Shown here one piece after another: positions 33,922-43,104 of a DNA stretch of 64,000 nucleotides. Within the stretch, counting starts at the first letter, position 1. Each line of letters begins with the position of its first letter. This DNA is from Eubacteriales bacterium (GTDB taxonomy: Bacteria > Bacillota > Clostridia > Christensenellales > Aristaeellaceae): positions 1-64,000 of the forward strand of contig JAQUWD010000016.1 of the NCBI GenBank assembly GCA_028693055.1, written 5' to 3'. A program made the position numbers and the translations under genes. The notes beneath the pieces were generated by a model. It had not been told where the DNA came from. It did no database searches and worked only from the letters and a program-made list of their open reading frames with translations.

Positions 33922-33965
33922 TGCGAATCGTTGCCCGAGATTTGAGGCTCAGGCAACGATTCGCA
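33922..33965 (-). promoter_or_regulatory. Stem-loop between binding protein and permease genes
   Basis: TGCGAATCGTTGCC (33922-33935) pairs exactly with GGCAACGATTCGCA (33952-33965) around a 16-base loop that itself contains GAG/CTC. There is no T run. Such stems after binding-protein genes raise the stability of the upstream message, giving more binding protein than permease. Confidence 0.6.
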
Positions 33966-34020
33966 GGATCATATATGGACCGAATGCTGTCGATCAAGAA
34001 TAGAAAATTTTTGAACTTGC

Positions 34021-35310
34021 TTATTTACCCGCCATGATCGCGTTACCCTGCTCAAACAGCTCCGCAGCAGCCTCTTGAGCGGTGATCGCGCCGTAGCATA
34101 CCTTCTCCTGCAACTGATAAATCAACTGGTAAACCTCGGAGGCGGCGGAAGGAACGGGGGGATTGATCACGGAACAGTTGGGCGTGACCACATTGTTGAT
34201 GTAATTAACGACAGTCTGGTTCACGGCACTCATGCTGTCCTTGATTTCTGCAGCAACAGCCGCCGATACGGGAACGCCGCGCTCGCCAACCAAGGTCTTG
34301 TTGCATTCGACGGAATTCGTCCAGTAATTCAGGAACTTTGCCGCTGCCTCAGGCGCTTTGCTGTCTACCGTGACCGCAAAAAACATTGCGGGTTTCAGGA
34401 AATTGGCTTTTTGCGGCTCGTCGGACGGCCAAGTGGTAATCCCCAGTTCAACCCCTTCGGGCGCGGCGTTCTGCAGTGCGGTCATATTATTGGAATAGTA
34501 AAAGGCGCACCACGACATGCTCGCGGGAGTGGAACCATAAACCAACGGCTCCTGCTCGGGCTGACCAATGGAAACCTCCGCAAAAACGCTAGGCTCTACG
34601 TGCCAGCCTTCTTTGATGCCTTGCTCATAGATTGAAAATATTTCTTCGAGATCTTCCTGCGTGCCGCCAAGCTTATCCTCTTGGAAGAGAACGATGCCCT
34701 TGGCGCGCATTTGGAACTCTGCCCAAGTGGTTCCGTTATTATAGCAAATGTTGGTTTTGTAGCCTGTTTTTTCATAAACCTCACGGCACAGGGCAACGAA
34801 CTCCTCCATGGACATGTTGTCCTTGATGGCAATGCCGTTGGCGTCTAGAAGGGTTTTGTTATAGATCAGGGAAGGCGCGTTGATACCGATGCAAAGCGCG
34901 TACAACCCGTCGCCAACCTTGCCGCTGTCCAGTACGCTCTGATCAACGCCTGATACATCCAGCGTTCCGTCCTCAATATAGGGCGTCAAGTCTGCTAGTA
35001 AGCCGTTGCTGACATACTGGCTAAGATATTTGTAATCCATCTGTATGACGTCCGGCATGGTGTGCCCCGCCGCAGCTGTGGCAAGCTTGTTCCAGTAGTC
35101 TGCAAAGGCGAAGAACTGTCCGTCAAACACCACGTTTTCATTCTCGGAAGCGTATAGCTTTAACGCAGCTTGCGTTACATCAGCGCGCGTTTGGCTTCCC
35201 CACCAAGCCACGGTCAAGTTGATCGGCTCCGTGCTTTCCTGCGCAATGGCTGTTATGCACAAGGACAAACTCAGTACCAGCACCAGCAATGTTACGATTC
35301 CCTTTTTCAT
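34021..35310 (-). CDS. Extracellular sugar-binding protein of ABC transporter
   Basis: 429 residues with a Sec signal, KKGIVTLLVLVLSLSLCITA, and probable cleavage near IAQES. There is no clear lipobox; Cys18 lies inside the hydrophobic core without the usual small residues, so anchoring is uncertain. The mature part is a family 1 type carbohydrate-binding protein (LTVAWWGSQTRADVTQAALK, QMDYKYLSQYVSNGLLADL). Its ATG overlaps the stop of the UroD-family gene by four bases. The sugar is not identifiable. Confidence 0.92.
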   Translation of the reverse strand: MKKGIVTLLVLVLSLSLCITAIAQESTEPINLTVAWWGSQTRADVTQAALKLYASENENVVFDGQFFAFADYWNKLATAAAGHTMPDVIQMDYKYLSQYVSNGLLADLTPYIEDGTLDVSGVDQSVLDSGKVGDGLYALCIGINAPSLIYNKTLLDANGIAIKDNMSMEEFVALCREVYEKTGYKTNICYNNGTTWAEFQMRAKGIVLFQEDKLGGTQEDLEEIFSIYEQGIKEGWHVEPSVFAEVSIGQPEQEPLVYGSTPASMSWCAFYYSNNMTALQNAAPEGVELGITTWPSDEPQKANFLKPAMFFAVTVDSKAPEAAAKFLNYWTNSVECNKTLVGERGVPVSAAVAAEIKDSMSAVNQTVVNYINNVVTPNCSVINPPVPSAASEVYQLIYQLQEKVCYGAITAQEAAAELFEQGNAIMAGK

Positions 35311-36299
35311 TTTCCTACCTCCCCAAGTGATTTATGCTCTCTTGCGGCTTGAACGGCAACCCTTACCTTGGACAGATCCTGTTCCGTGGCTAAAGTGCAG
35401 TCAGCCCCAAGTATGAACCCAGGTTCGCCATACTCCTGAAGTACGCGTTCAACCTCATTTTTGGTTTCTTCATCCGAACCCTCCAACCACAAACCCTTGC
35501 GGTTTGGTAACCCGCCCATGATCGGCTTGCCGGCAAAGAGCAATTTTCCTTCTGCCAGCGTATAGGGGGCTTCATAGATTCCCCAATTAGCCGCATCAAT
35601 GAAGGGGGCGTAATTTGAGTAGTATTCCATGTTCAGATCGTGGTTGCATATGTGTAAAAACGCCTTGCCGCCCGCGCTTTGGATCGCTTGTAAGATCCGC
35701 TTGTCATAGGGCTCAATCCATTTGGAAAACTCCTCGCGCGTAAGACCGCAGCGTTTCTCTGATCCCAAGGAAGCGAAAAAAACAGAATCGACCCCAAGCT
35801 CTATGTAGCAGCGAGCTAGTTCGCATAGCCCGTCCGTTACCCGGTCAAATGCGTCCAATACGGAAGCCTCATCCTCGCGCAGCCATGCAGTAAAGAGGCT
35901 GCGGCATGTATCATAATTTTTCCCCTCTGTTCGAAGCGGATGATACATGAAACTCGTGGTGATGCCATGCAACGTTCCCATTGTAAAAACGTCGTCGCCA
36001 CAGGCGTCAAGCAGCTGCAACGTCAGCTCCTTTTGCCTTTCCATAAAAGGAGATTTCATCGAAATACTGGGGAAATCTCGGCAATCGCGCGCACAATGGA
36101 GCGGAGCAAGCAGTGGAATGGTATTTTCATTCATGATTTTCATGATGTCGCAATCTGTGGCTTGCTGAAAGTCAAGATGAGCCTTGATTGTAGCCGGACC
36201 CTGTGCCTGATCGGCCGGAAAATGGAGCGAAAAGCATGAAGGAATCCCATCCGTCGTTTCTTTTTGTAAAGTACGGTATACCCGTTCTTTTTTTGTCAT
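35307..36299 (-). CDS. Uroporphyrinogen decarboxylase family protein
   Basis: 330 residues from ATG 36299, with GGAAGGA nine bases upstream. The fold of UroD/MtaA methyltransferases is indicated by the N-terminal MTKKERVYRTLQKETTDGIP, VFFASLGSEKRCGLTREEFSKWIEPY near residue 200, and FLHICNH with the metal-ligand type His/Cys after it. True HemE residues are not all present. In this family many members are corrinoid-dependent or sugar-linked proteins of unknown role. As first gene of a sugar ABC operon it may act on the imported compound. Confidence 0.75.
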   Translation of the reverse strand: MTKKERVYRTLQKETTDGIPSCFSLHFPADQAQGPATIKAHLDFQQATDCDIMKIMNENTIPLLAPLHCARDCRDFPSISMKSPFMERQKELTLQLLDACGDDVFTMGTLHGITTSFMYHPLRTEGKNYDTCRSLFTAWLREDEASVLDAFDRVTDGLCELARCYIELGVDSVFFASLGSEKRCGLTREEFSKWIEPYDKRILQAIQSAGGKAFLHICNHDLNMEYYSNYAPFIDAANWGIYEAPYTLAEGKLLFAGKPIMGGLPNRKGLWLEGSDEETKNEVERVLQEYGEPGFILGADCTLATEQDLSKVRVAVQAAREHKSLGEVGK

Positions 36300-36329
36300 A
36301 TAGATCCGTCCTTCCCGTTTGTTATCTTT

Positions 36330-36358
36330 ATTATAAATAAATACAGGATTGGATTCAA
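36330..36358 (-). promoter_or_regulatory. SigA promoter of the sugar ABC operon
   Basis: On the minus strand TTGAAT (36353-36358), 17 bases, TATAAT (36330-36335), about 30 bases before the ATG at 36299. It faces away from the kinase promoter at 36422-36451. Confidence 0.7.
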
Positions 36359-36421
36359 TCAAGATAAACCGACGTGCCATATCAAATAACCGACCTATCG
36401 CGGCGGTTGGGGAGATGGGAC

Positions 36422-36451
36422 TTGCAAACGGTGTTACAAATCAGCTAAAAT
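36422..36451 (+). promoter_or_regulatory. Promoter of the YesM-type kinase gene
   Basis: TTGCAA (36422-36427), 18 bases, TAAAAT (36446-36451), 24 bases before the GTG at 36476. The 63 bases between the two divergent promoters would hold the regulator's binding sites. Confidence 0.5.
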
Positions 36452-36475
36452 ATAGGAAATGCTTATGAAAGAAGC

Positions 36476-38242
36476 GTGATCAATCACATGAAATGGAAAC
36501 GCTGTTTAAACTTGCAAAGTCGTATTTTGTTGATTGTCATGCTGTCTATTTTGATGATCTCTTCCGTTGCTCTTGGCTGTATACAAATTGTGGAGGATTC
36601 CAGCAAAGGATTGCTGCATGATGCATTGGCTGGGGTGCTTACCTGCTCCGGCAATGAAATTGCTCGTCATCTCGGTAGCATTGAGGAGATGTCCGGCTTG
36701 ATGCTAGCAGATTCCGCCATACAAGAACAGCTAACGGTGATTAAGGATTCGACCAACGTACGCAAGCGAACCATTGCTAATCAAGCGCTTTCCTATTCTG
36801 TGGCTGAATATCGTCAGCATTTTGCAACCCATGGAATTCGTTATATGAATTTGGTTAACGATTCTTTTACCACCTACAGTAACCGTATTTACAGCAATCA
36901 AACCCCGGCCGGCGTCCACGAAGCCGTTGTAAAAGCGGCTGCCGAGGCGGATGGAGCGCCCTGCTGGGTTACGGAGTATCAGCGACAGGCCGGTCTTTTC
37001 CTTGGGCGCACCATTCGTCGCACGGCGTTTCTTCAGCTTGATGTTCTTGGCACATTATGCGTTTCGATTGATCTGGACTCCTTGATTTCCTCCATTTCCA
37101 AGTCTATTGTTCAATGCAAGGACGCGCAGTATTTGCTGATGGATGATGAAAACATCCTCTATCTGCCCTCCACCTTGTCTGACGCGCAAGCGGAAACGGT
37201 ACGTGATGAACTTGAAATGCCCTATGCCGTTATTCCTCTGAATGGACAACCGTATTTTGCCGTCAAGGGATTTCTACCCAACTATCATTGGATCTATATT
37301 TGTTTGGTTCCCTATTCGCCGGTATCAAATGTACTGCGCTTGTCTCGTTTGTTTTGCATCCTGATCATGATCGTCACTAGCATTTTGGTGTGCTTTATTT
37401 CTCGCGGCGTCATCCATTCCTTGACGCGTCATTTTGACCGCCTGATCCAGAAAATGCAGGCCTTCAGTCAGGATGAGGCCATTCTTCCCACGGATTTATA
37501 CGATTATCGCTATCGAACCGACGAAATCGGTGTGCTTCATCGGCAGTTCGACGATATGGCCCAGAAGGTGCGCGATTTGATCCGCATCAACTATACAAAT
37601 GAATTATTCAAAAAGGAAGCCCAGCTAAAAGCGTTGGAAAGCCAAATCAACCCGCACTTTCTTTACAACACCCTCAACGCCATCAGCTGGCGTGCAAAGG
37701 CTGCGGGAGAAAGGGACATTTCCGCCATGGTGGAGGCTCTCGGCGATTTGCTAAGAACAACCTTACGTAATCAAGGAACGACTTTACCGCTTGGCAAGGA
37801 GCTGCAAATCGTTAATAGCTATATGACGATTCAGCAGTTTCGTTTTGACGATCGCCTTGAATACGAGGTTTGCATGGAGGACGCTTACCTGCAAGTGGAA
37901 ATACCAAAGCTATCCATTCAACCGTTGGTAGAGAACGCCGTTCAGTATGCCCTAGAAACGACCAGCGAACGCTGCAGCATAAAGATTGACGGCAATGCGG
38001 AGCGGAATGTTCTTCATATAAGGGTTAGAAATACCTTATCTGAATTTGAAAGCGATCTGCTGGAAAAATTACGAAGCAAACAGATCAGAGCAAATGGGTT
38101 TGGCATAGGCTTGTTAAATATTGAAAAGCGATTAAAGCTCACTTTTGGCGAAGAATATGGGCTTATCTTACGGAATGAAAACGGCTGTGCAGTGGCCGAA
38201 ATAACCGTGCCTCTTGCACGAGAGGAGACCTGCAATGATTAA
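36476..38242 (+). CDS. YesM-type sensor histidine kinase
   Basis: 588 residues: a membrane helix at about 17-38, an extracellular sensor region to about 285, a second helix near 290-310, a HAMP linker, then the His_kinase motif ESQINPHFLYNTLNAISW with the phosphorylated His394, and a HATPase domain ending NGFGIGLLNIEKRL. Such kinases, with YesN-type regulators, sense sugars and switch on ABC importers; the importer operon is divergent from it. The start is GTG 36476 or ATG 36488; the ribosome site is poor for both. Confidence 0.9.
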   Translation: MINHMKWKRCLNLQSRILLIVMLSILMISSVALGCIQIVEDSSKGLLHDALAGVLTCSGNEIARHLGSIEEMSGLMLADSAIQEQLTVIKDSTNVRKRTIANQALSYSVAEYRQHFATHGIRYMNLVNDSFTTYSNRIYSNQTPAGVHEAVVKAAAEADGAPCWVTEYQRQAGLFLGRTIRRTAFLQLDVLGTLCVSIDLDSLISSISKSIVQCKDAQYLLMDDENILYLPSTLSDAQAETVRDELEMPYAVIPLNGQPYFAVKGFLPNYHWIYICLVPYSPVSNVLRLSRLFCILIMIVTSILVCFISRGVIHSLTRHFDRLIQKMQAFSQDEAILPTDLYDYRYRTDEIGVLHRQFDDMAQKVRDLIRINYTNELFKKEAQLKALESQINPHFLYNTLNAISWRAKAAGERDISAMVEALGDLLRTTLRNQGTTLPLGKELQIVNSYMTIQQFRFDDRLEYEVCMEDAYLQVEIPKLSIQPLVENAVQYALETTSERCSIKIDGNAERNVLHIRVRNTLSEFESDLLEKLRSKQIRANGFGIGLLNIEKRLKLTFGEEYGLILRNENGCAVAEITVPLAREETCND

Positions 38243-38948
38243 GCTGCTTATTGTAGACGATGAAAGAATCATGCGTGAAACGCTTGCCACACTGATTGAT
38301 TGGAAGCAGCTGGGGATTGAGCTGGTAGGTTCATGCAAGGATGGGTTTGAAGCATATGATAGCATTTTAGATTTGTGCCCGGATATTGTGCTCACCGATA
38401 TTCGCATGCCCGGACTCAACGGTATCGAGCTCATTCAAAAGCTGCACGAAGCGAATGCATGCGCACGGTTTATTATCCTTTCAGGCTACGATGAGTTTGA
38501 GTATGCTCAAGAGGCTATGCGATACGGGGTGCGCTATTATCTGCTGAAGCCGTGCAATGAAGCCGCGATTATTCATGCCCTTAAGGAGGTTAGTAAGGAC
38601 TGCTACCACCGATTGGACAGAGGATTTTCGAAGGAACAAGCTGCTCAAAATCGCTTAAATGAAGATATGCTTTACAGTCTTCTGTACAAGGCTGCCTCAA
38701 CAGGCGACGCCTACGCAGCGCTTGTTGAGCCCTATCAGAAATATTTGGATTTTGACTATACCCCCTATGATATTTATCAAATTGCAATTGGTGAAGCGCT
38801 TAGTGTCACGCCGGGAGAACTTAAGAAAATTTGGAAAATGAGGAAATCCCATTATTTATGGTATCTGTGGAAGGTCAGTTACTGCTGTTTTTTCAAAAAC
38901 ATGCTGAAAGCAATCAAAGGTTTGAACAGAGACTGGCAGCTGTTTTAA
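38235..38948 (+). CDS. YesN-type response regulator, N-terminal part before a frameshift
   Basis: From ATG 38235 (GAGGAG seven bases upstream, overlapping the kinase stop), this frame codes a complete receiver domain: Asp8/Asp9, phosphoacceptor Asp55 in VLTDIRMPG and Lys105 in LLKPCN. The true coding frame is left between about 38825 and 38849. After that point this frame reads out-of-frame residues and stops at 38948. The rest of the regulator continues at 38831-39703 in the next frame. Confidence 0.8.
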   Translation: MIKLLIVDDERIMRETLATLIDWKQLGIELVGSCKDGFEAYDSILDLCPDIVLTDIRMPGLNGIELIQKLHEANACARFIILSGYDEFEYAQEAMRYGVRYYLLKPCNEAAIIHALKEVSKDCYHRLDRGFSKEQAAQNRLNEDMLYSLLYKAASTGDAYAALVEPYQKYLDFDYTPYDIYQIAIGEALSVTPGELKKIWKMRKSHYLWYLWKVSYCCFFKNMLKAIKGLNRDWQLF

Positions 38949-39703
38949 GGCTGCCTGTGCCGGAGGAATATCGCACTCTTTCTTTGGGTGAAGTCTTTTT
39001 ATGGATGCTTCCGCTGCTAGACCGATGCACCGTTTTTTCTTTTGCGTCACAGGATCGTTGGACTTCCGTTCCCATCCAGCGGCAGCCGATGAAGCAACGG
39101 GAGCAGTGGATGGAAAAGTCGATACCCAATGCCGAGACCGCCACGCTAGGCAGGGAATGGATTGATGGTATAACCGATTGCAATTTGCTGCGTCAGTTGT
39201 GTATTCAAGCGCTGCTCAAAGGCATGGAGCAGGAGCCGCTCTGCTCTCATGACCTGCTCATGGAACTGTTGACAAACCTTCAGGAAGCGCATACCTATGA
39301 GCAATTGTCCGCGCTGCTCAAAAAACTGCTTTCGCGCAATGACAGCCTTATGAAAGCAAGCGGAGCCGGTGCGCATGAGTTGAGCGAGCGCGTAATGCGC
39401 CTTGTGGAGGAGCACATTGGGAACCCGTGCTTATCATTACGTTGGCTTTGCGAGCAGTTTTTATTTATGAACGTCGATTACGTAAGCCGGAGGTTTTCAC
39501 AGGAAACAGGGATACGTTTTTCCGCCTTTTTGACGCAAACGCGCATCCGCATCGCAAAAACCTTGCTGCTTACAATTGACGAAGGCAAAATATACACGGT
39601 GGCTCACCAAATTGGCTGCGGCAATAATCCTCAGTATTTTTGGCAGGTTTTTAAGCGGATGACAGGGATGACGCCTAGCGCATATATCAAAAAAATGCTG
39701 TAA
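38831..39703 (+). CDS. YesN-type response regulator, C-terminal part with AraC DNA-binding domain
   Basis: This frame carries the linker (ending LLSRNDSLMKASG) and the AraC-type double helix-turn-helix: LSLRWLCEQFLFMNVDYVSRRF and VAHQIGCGNNPQYFWQVFKRMTGMTPSAYIK. It lacks its own plausible start (TTG 38831 has no ribosome site). Joined to the receiver domain at 38235 it would give a normal YesN of about 490 residues. The two pieces are either one broken gene or one gene with a base missing in the assembly. Confidence 0.8.
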   Translation: MENEEIPLFMVSVEGQLLLFFQKHAESNQRFEQRLAAVLRLPVPEEYRTLSLGEVFLWMLPLLDRCTVFSFASQDRWTSVPIQRQPMKQREQWMEKSIPNAETATLGREWIDGITDCNLLRQLCIQALLKGMEQEPLCSHDLLMELLTNLQEAHTYEQLSALLKKLLSRNDSLMKASGAGAHELSERVMRLVEEHIGNPCLSLRWLCEQFLFMNVDYVSRRFSQETGIRFSAFLTQTRIRIAKTLLLTIDEGKIYTVAHQIGCGNNPQYFWQVFKRMTGMTPSAYIKKML

Positions 39704-39737
39704 GGAGCTGTTAGCCTTTCCTGAAACGGTGGCGCAA

Positions 39738-39752
39738 CCACACGTTGTGTGG
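39738..39752 (+). promoter_or_regulatory. Short hairpin before the zinc ribbon gene
   Basis: CCACAC, GTT, GTGTGG, followed by ACAAT-containing sequence at 39753-39758 that could be a -10 (TACAAT). A binding site or leader hairpin is possible; there is no T run, so it is not a terminator. Confidence 0.3.
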
Positions 39753-39794
39753 TACAATAAAGCGAACCTGTCTTCGCGAAAGGAGCCAGCCCTC

Positions 39795-40505
39795 ATGAGT
39801 CAATCAATTGCAACCTGTCCCGCCTGCAAGAGGGAGCTGCCCGTCATAGGCGCTGCTTTTTGTCCCTATTGCGGCGCGAGCCTTACCTCGGAGGAAAACC
39901 CAAAGGTACGGGATTTGCTGGCGGCAGCCATGAAAACCACCGATCCCGTTCGCAAGCACGAGCTTTTGCTTGCCGCTCGGAAGGAGTACCCCGACTGCCT
40001 TTCGGTAGAAAAAGAACTGCTGCATTTAGGCCGCCTGTACCAACGGGATGCGCGAGCACCCCGTTTTGACGTGATCAAATGCTACTTGATTCAATTCTAT
40101 TTAACCCCCAAAGAGTTCAGCGCGGATCAAAGGAACGCTATGCGGCAAGAGCTTTTTGAGGACGAGCAGCTGAAACGCTGCCAAAGCCTTGCCCCAGATG
40201 CGGAGGGCTTCACGCGGGACTATCTGATACGGCTTTCCGAGGAATTCATACAGCTTTTTTTGGAAAGCAGCAATTACTATATGCGCAGCTTTTTCGGTAT
40301 AACCAATCGGAAGGGCGCGCCAAAGTATCTGGCAGACCCAGCGGCGCAGATCCTTATAAACATGCGGGGCGATCAGGGGCTTTCGAAAGAGCGGCAAGCG
40401 CTTTTGTCCCATGCTTTTTATACCGCCTTTTCCAACAGGATGAACGGCGAAATCGCACCGCTTGACGAGGAACTGGAAAAGGCCGGGTACCCACGGCCGT
40501 TCTAA
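39795..40505 (+). CDS. Zinc ribbon protein of unknown function
   Basis: 236 residues from ATG 39795, with AAAGGAG nine bases upstream. A zinc ribbon (CPACKRELPVIGAAFCPYCG) at residues 8-27 is followed by a helical, charged body (for example NYYMRSFFGITNRKGAPKYL). No catalytic motif was recognised. It leads a run of five tightly spaced plus-strand genes and is 13 bases from a single-pass membrane protein. The two together may form a small membrane-linked sensing unit, but this is a guess from position. Confidence 0.6.
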   Translation: MSQSIATCPACKRELPVIGAAFCPYCGASLTSEENPKVRDLLAAAMKTTDPVRKHELLLAARKEYPDCLSVEKELLHLGRLYQRDARAPRFDVIKCYLIQFYLTPKEFSADQRNAMRQELFEDEQLKRCQSLAPDAEGFTRDYLIRLSEEFIQLFLESSNYYMRSFFGITNRKGAPKYLADPAAQILINMRGDQGLSKERQALLSHAFYTAFSNRMNGEIAPLDEELEKAGYPRPF

Positions 40506-40518
40506 GGGCAAGGAGGTA

Positions 40519-41295
40519 ATGAATTTGGACGCAGATACTCGGCATAAGTCTCAAAGCACCGGCCAGCACGCGGAGCGCCCGGAGAACATGCCCGCGCAGG
40601 CTCCTCCCTCTCGGTTTTCATTGCTGAAGGGGATGGGCAAGCCCAAGGATACGCTGCCAGAGCAAAAGCCCGTTACCGATGAGGAAGTGATCGAACGGAA
40701 ACCCGCGAAATGGAAAACGGTGCTGGTGCGCGCACTGACGATCTTCTTAATGGTGCTGGCGTTGGCGTTGGGGTACGTATTCCTGCTGCTGGGGGAGCCG
40801 GAGGAGGATACGGCGTATATCCAACAGGCGGATGAAGAACAGATACGCATGTCCATGAGCGCTTTGGAGGTGCCGGGGGAAAGCAACGCCGCGTCGCTGG
40901 CCCAAACCTTCGGCCAGCCTGTATTGTATCTGAGCGGCGGCACGGCAACCATGGAACGGGCCCGTATTTACGATACAGCCTTTAGCGGCGGCTATGCCCG
41001 CCGGGTCACGCTGCAATACGCCTTCTCCGACGGTGAAACGCTGACCGTGGAAAGCATCCGTCCCACGGCGGCTGTTCGGCTTTTGGGCGGCGACGAGTAT
41101 ACGCTGGACGCGAATAACCTTTATACTATAGGCGGCGTAGACGCTGCTCGAATGGACTCCAGTGATCAGATCTGCGTTTTTGGCCAGACAGGGACGGCTG
41201 CCTACGCCGTATACTGCCCCAAAGGTCACGAAGGCGAGCTGACGGAGCTTTTGCGGCAAACCGCCCTTGCGGCGGCGGAGGAAGCGCAGCCTTAA
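40519..41295 (+). CDS. Single-pass membrane protein of unknown function
   Basis: About 258 residues. A cytoplasmic N-terminal region rich in Pro, Gln and charged residues (1-66) is followed by one membrane helix (about 68-91, TIFLMVLALALGYVFLLLG) and an extracellular domain of some 160 residues rich in beta strands. AGGAGG lies two bases before ATG 40519 and eight before TTG 40525, so the start may be TTG. No family was recognised. It precedes the ABC exporter by 42 bases. Confidence 0.6.
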   Translation: MNLDADTRHKSQSTGQHAERPENMPAQAPPSRFSLLKGMGKPKDTLPEQKPVTDEEVIERKPAKWKTVLVRALTIFLMVLALALGYVFLLLGEPEEDTAYIQQADEEQIRMSMSALEVPGESNAASLAQTFGQPVLYLSGGTATMERARIYDTAFSGGYARRVTLQYAFSDGETLTVESIRPTAAVRLLGGDEYTLDANNLYTIGGVDAARMDSSDQICVFGQTGTAAYAVYCPKGHEGELTELLRQTALAAAEEAQP

Positions 41296-41337
41296 TGGAT
41301 TTAGATACCATACAATTAGACGTCATAAGGAGTACTC

Positions 41338-43104
41338 ATGGAAGAAAATCAACCTGCGATGAAAACCAGCGTCCTCATCCGGCGCTTTCTGCCCTACTAT
41401 CGCAAATACCGTTGGATTGTGGTTCTCGACCTGATCTGCGCGGCGCTTACCACCCTTTGCGATTTGGTATTGCCGTTGATTGTGCGCAATATTACGGGAA
41501 TGGCAACGGAAAACATGGCTGCCCTGACGGTGGAATACATCCTCAGGGTGGGCTTTTTGTATGTCATTCTGCGGGTTGTGGATGCATTGGCAAATTTTTA
41601 TATGACCAGCCGAGGCCATATTATGGGCACCCATATCGAGCGGGATATGCGTCATGTGCTGTTTACCCATTTGCAATCCATGGGCTTTGCCTACTACAGC
41701 AACGCTAAGGTAGGCCAGATTATGGCGCGCTTGACCAACGATCTATTTGAGGTGACGGAGTTTTCCCACCATTGCCCGGAGGAATTCTTTATTGCCGCCA
41801 TCAAGATCACCGTTCCCTTTATCATTCTGATGGGCGTAAGCCCGCTGCTGACGCTGATTATTTTCGCCATGCTGCCCTTGATGTTGTTTTTTACCCGGTT
41901 TTTTAACAAGCGCATGCGTGCGGCCTTTAAACAAAGCCGGCATCAGGTAGGCGAGATCAACGCGCAGGTGGAGGACAGCCTCTTGGGCATCCGTGTGGTG
42001 AAGAGCTTCGCCAACGAGCCCATCGAAATCGATAAGTTCGATAAAGGCAACGATGTATTTGTCAAGGTGAAGAGCCGCAGCTACCTGTACATGGGCGGCT
42101 TTAATACGGTGACCCGCGTGTTCGACGGCTTGATGTACATCGTTGTGGTCGTGGCGGGAGCGCTGTTTATGCTGGACGGAGCGATCACCCCGGCGGATTA
42201 TATTGCCTATTTGCTATATGTGAGCACGCTGCTCACCTCTATTCGCCGCATCGTAGATTATACCGAGCAGTTCCAGCGGGGGATGACGGGTATTGAGCGC
42301 TTTTGCGAGCTGATGGACGTGCAGCCCGACATCGTGGATGCACCGGGAGCTAAGACGCTTGCCGAGGTTCGCGGTGACGTGACCTTCGACCATGTCAGCT
42401 TTCATTACAGCGATAACGACCGCACCGTATTGGCGGATATCAACGTGGAGGTTAAGGCCGGGGAGAGGGTGGCCTTGGTAGGCCCCAGCGGCGGCGGCAA
42501 AACCACCTTGTGCAACTTGATTCCACGGTTTTATGACGTTACCGCCGGACGAATTTTAATCGACGGTAGCGATATCACTACGCTTACCCAGCAAAGCCTC
42601 CGGGAAAGCATCGGGATGGTGCAGCAGGAGGTATATATGTTCAGCGGCACCGTGTTTGAAAACATCGCTTACGGCATGCCCGGCGCTACGGTGGAGCAGG
42701 TGACGCTGGCGGCGAAGCAGGCGGGGGCGGATGATTTCATCCGCGAGCTGCCAAACGGCTATGATACCTTTGTGGGGGAACGGGGCGTGAAGCTCTCCGG
42801 CGGGCAGAAGCAGCGCATTTCCATCGCTCGGGTATTTTTGAAAAATCCGCCCATCTTAATTCTGGACGAGGCTACCAGCGCGCTGGATAACGAAAGCGAG
42901 CGGCTGGTGCAAAATTCGTTGGAAAAGCTGAGCGTAGGACGCACGACCTTCACTATTGCCCACCGCCTTACCACCATCCGCAACGCCACCACCATTTGGG
43001 TGCTGACCGAGGAAGGAATCGTGGAAAAGGGAACCCATAAGGAACTGATGGAAAAACGGGGCAAGTATTACGAACTCTACCGAATGTACACGGAGGAAGC
43101 GTAA
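41338..43104 (+). CDS. ABC exporter, fused permease and ATPase
   Basis: 588 residues. An N-terminal six-helix transmembrane domain (about 15-320) is followed by an ATPase domain: Walker A GPSGGGKTT, Q loop IGMVQQEVYMFSG, signature LSGGQKQR and Walker B ILILDEATSALD. It works as a dimer; the partner may be itself. Substrate unknown; the family includes drug and lipid exporters. An AAGGAG site precedes the ATG. Its stop overlaps the ATG of the GNAT-ManA fusion. Confidence 0.93.
   Translation: MEENQPAMKTSVLIRRFLPYYRKYRWIVVLDLICAALTTLCDLVLPLIVRNITGMATENMAALTVEYILRVGFLYVILRVVDALANFYMTSRGHIMGTHIERDMRHVLFTHLQSMGFAYYSNAKVGQIMARLTNDLFEVTEFSHHCPEEFFIAAIKITVPFIILMGVSPLLTLIIFAMLPLMLFFTRFFNKRMRAAFKQSRHQVGEINAQVEDSLLGIRVVKSFANEPIEIDKFDKGNDVFVKVKSRSYLYMGGFNTVTRVFDGLMYIVVVVAGALFMLDGAITPADYIAYLLYVSTLLTSIRRIVDYTEQFQRGMTGIERFCELMDVQPDIVDAPGAKTLAEVRGDVTFDHVSFHYSDNDRTVLADINVEVKAGERVALVGPSGGGKTTLCNLIPRFYDVTAGRILIDGSDITTLTQQSLRESIGMVQQEVYMFSGTVFENIAYGMPGATVEQVTLAAKQAGADDFIRELPNGYDTFVGERGVKLSGGQKQRISIARVFLKNPPILILDEATSALDNESERLVQNSLEKLSVGRTTFTIAHRLTTIRNATTIWVLTEEGIVEKGTHKELMEKRGKYYELYRMYTEEA

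Noticed and set aside
38820-38850. Programmed -1 frameshift in the response regulator
   Set aside because: No slippery heptamer in the right frame and no reason for such control in YesN proteins; a mutation or base error is simpler.
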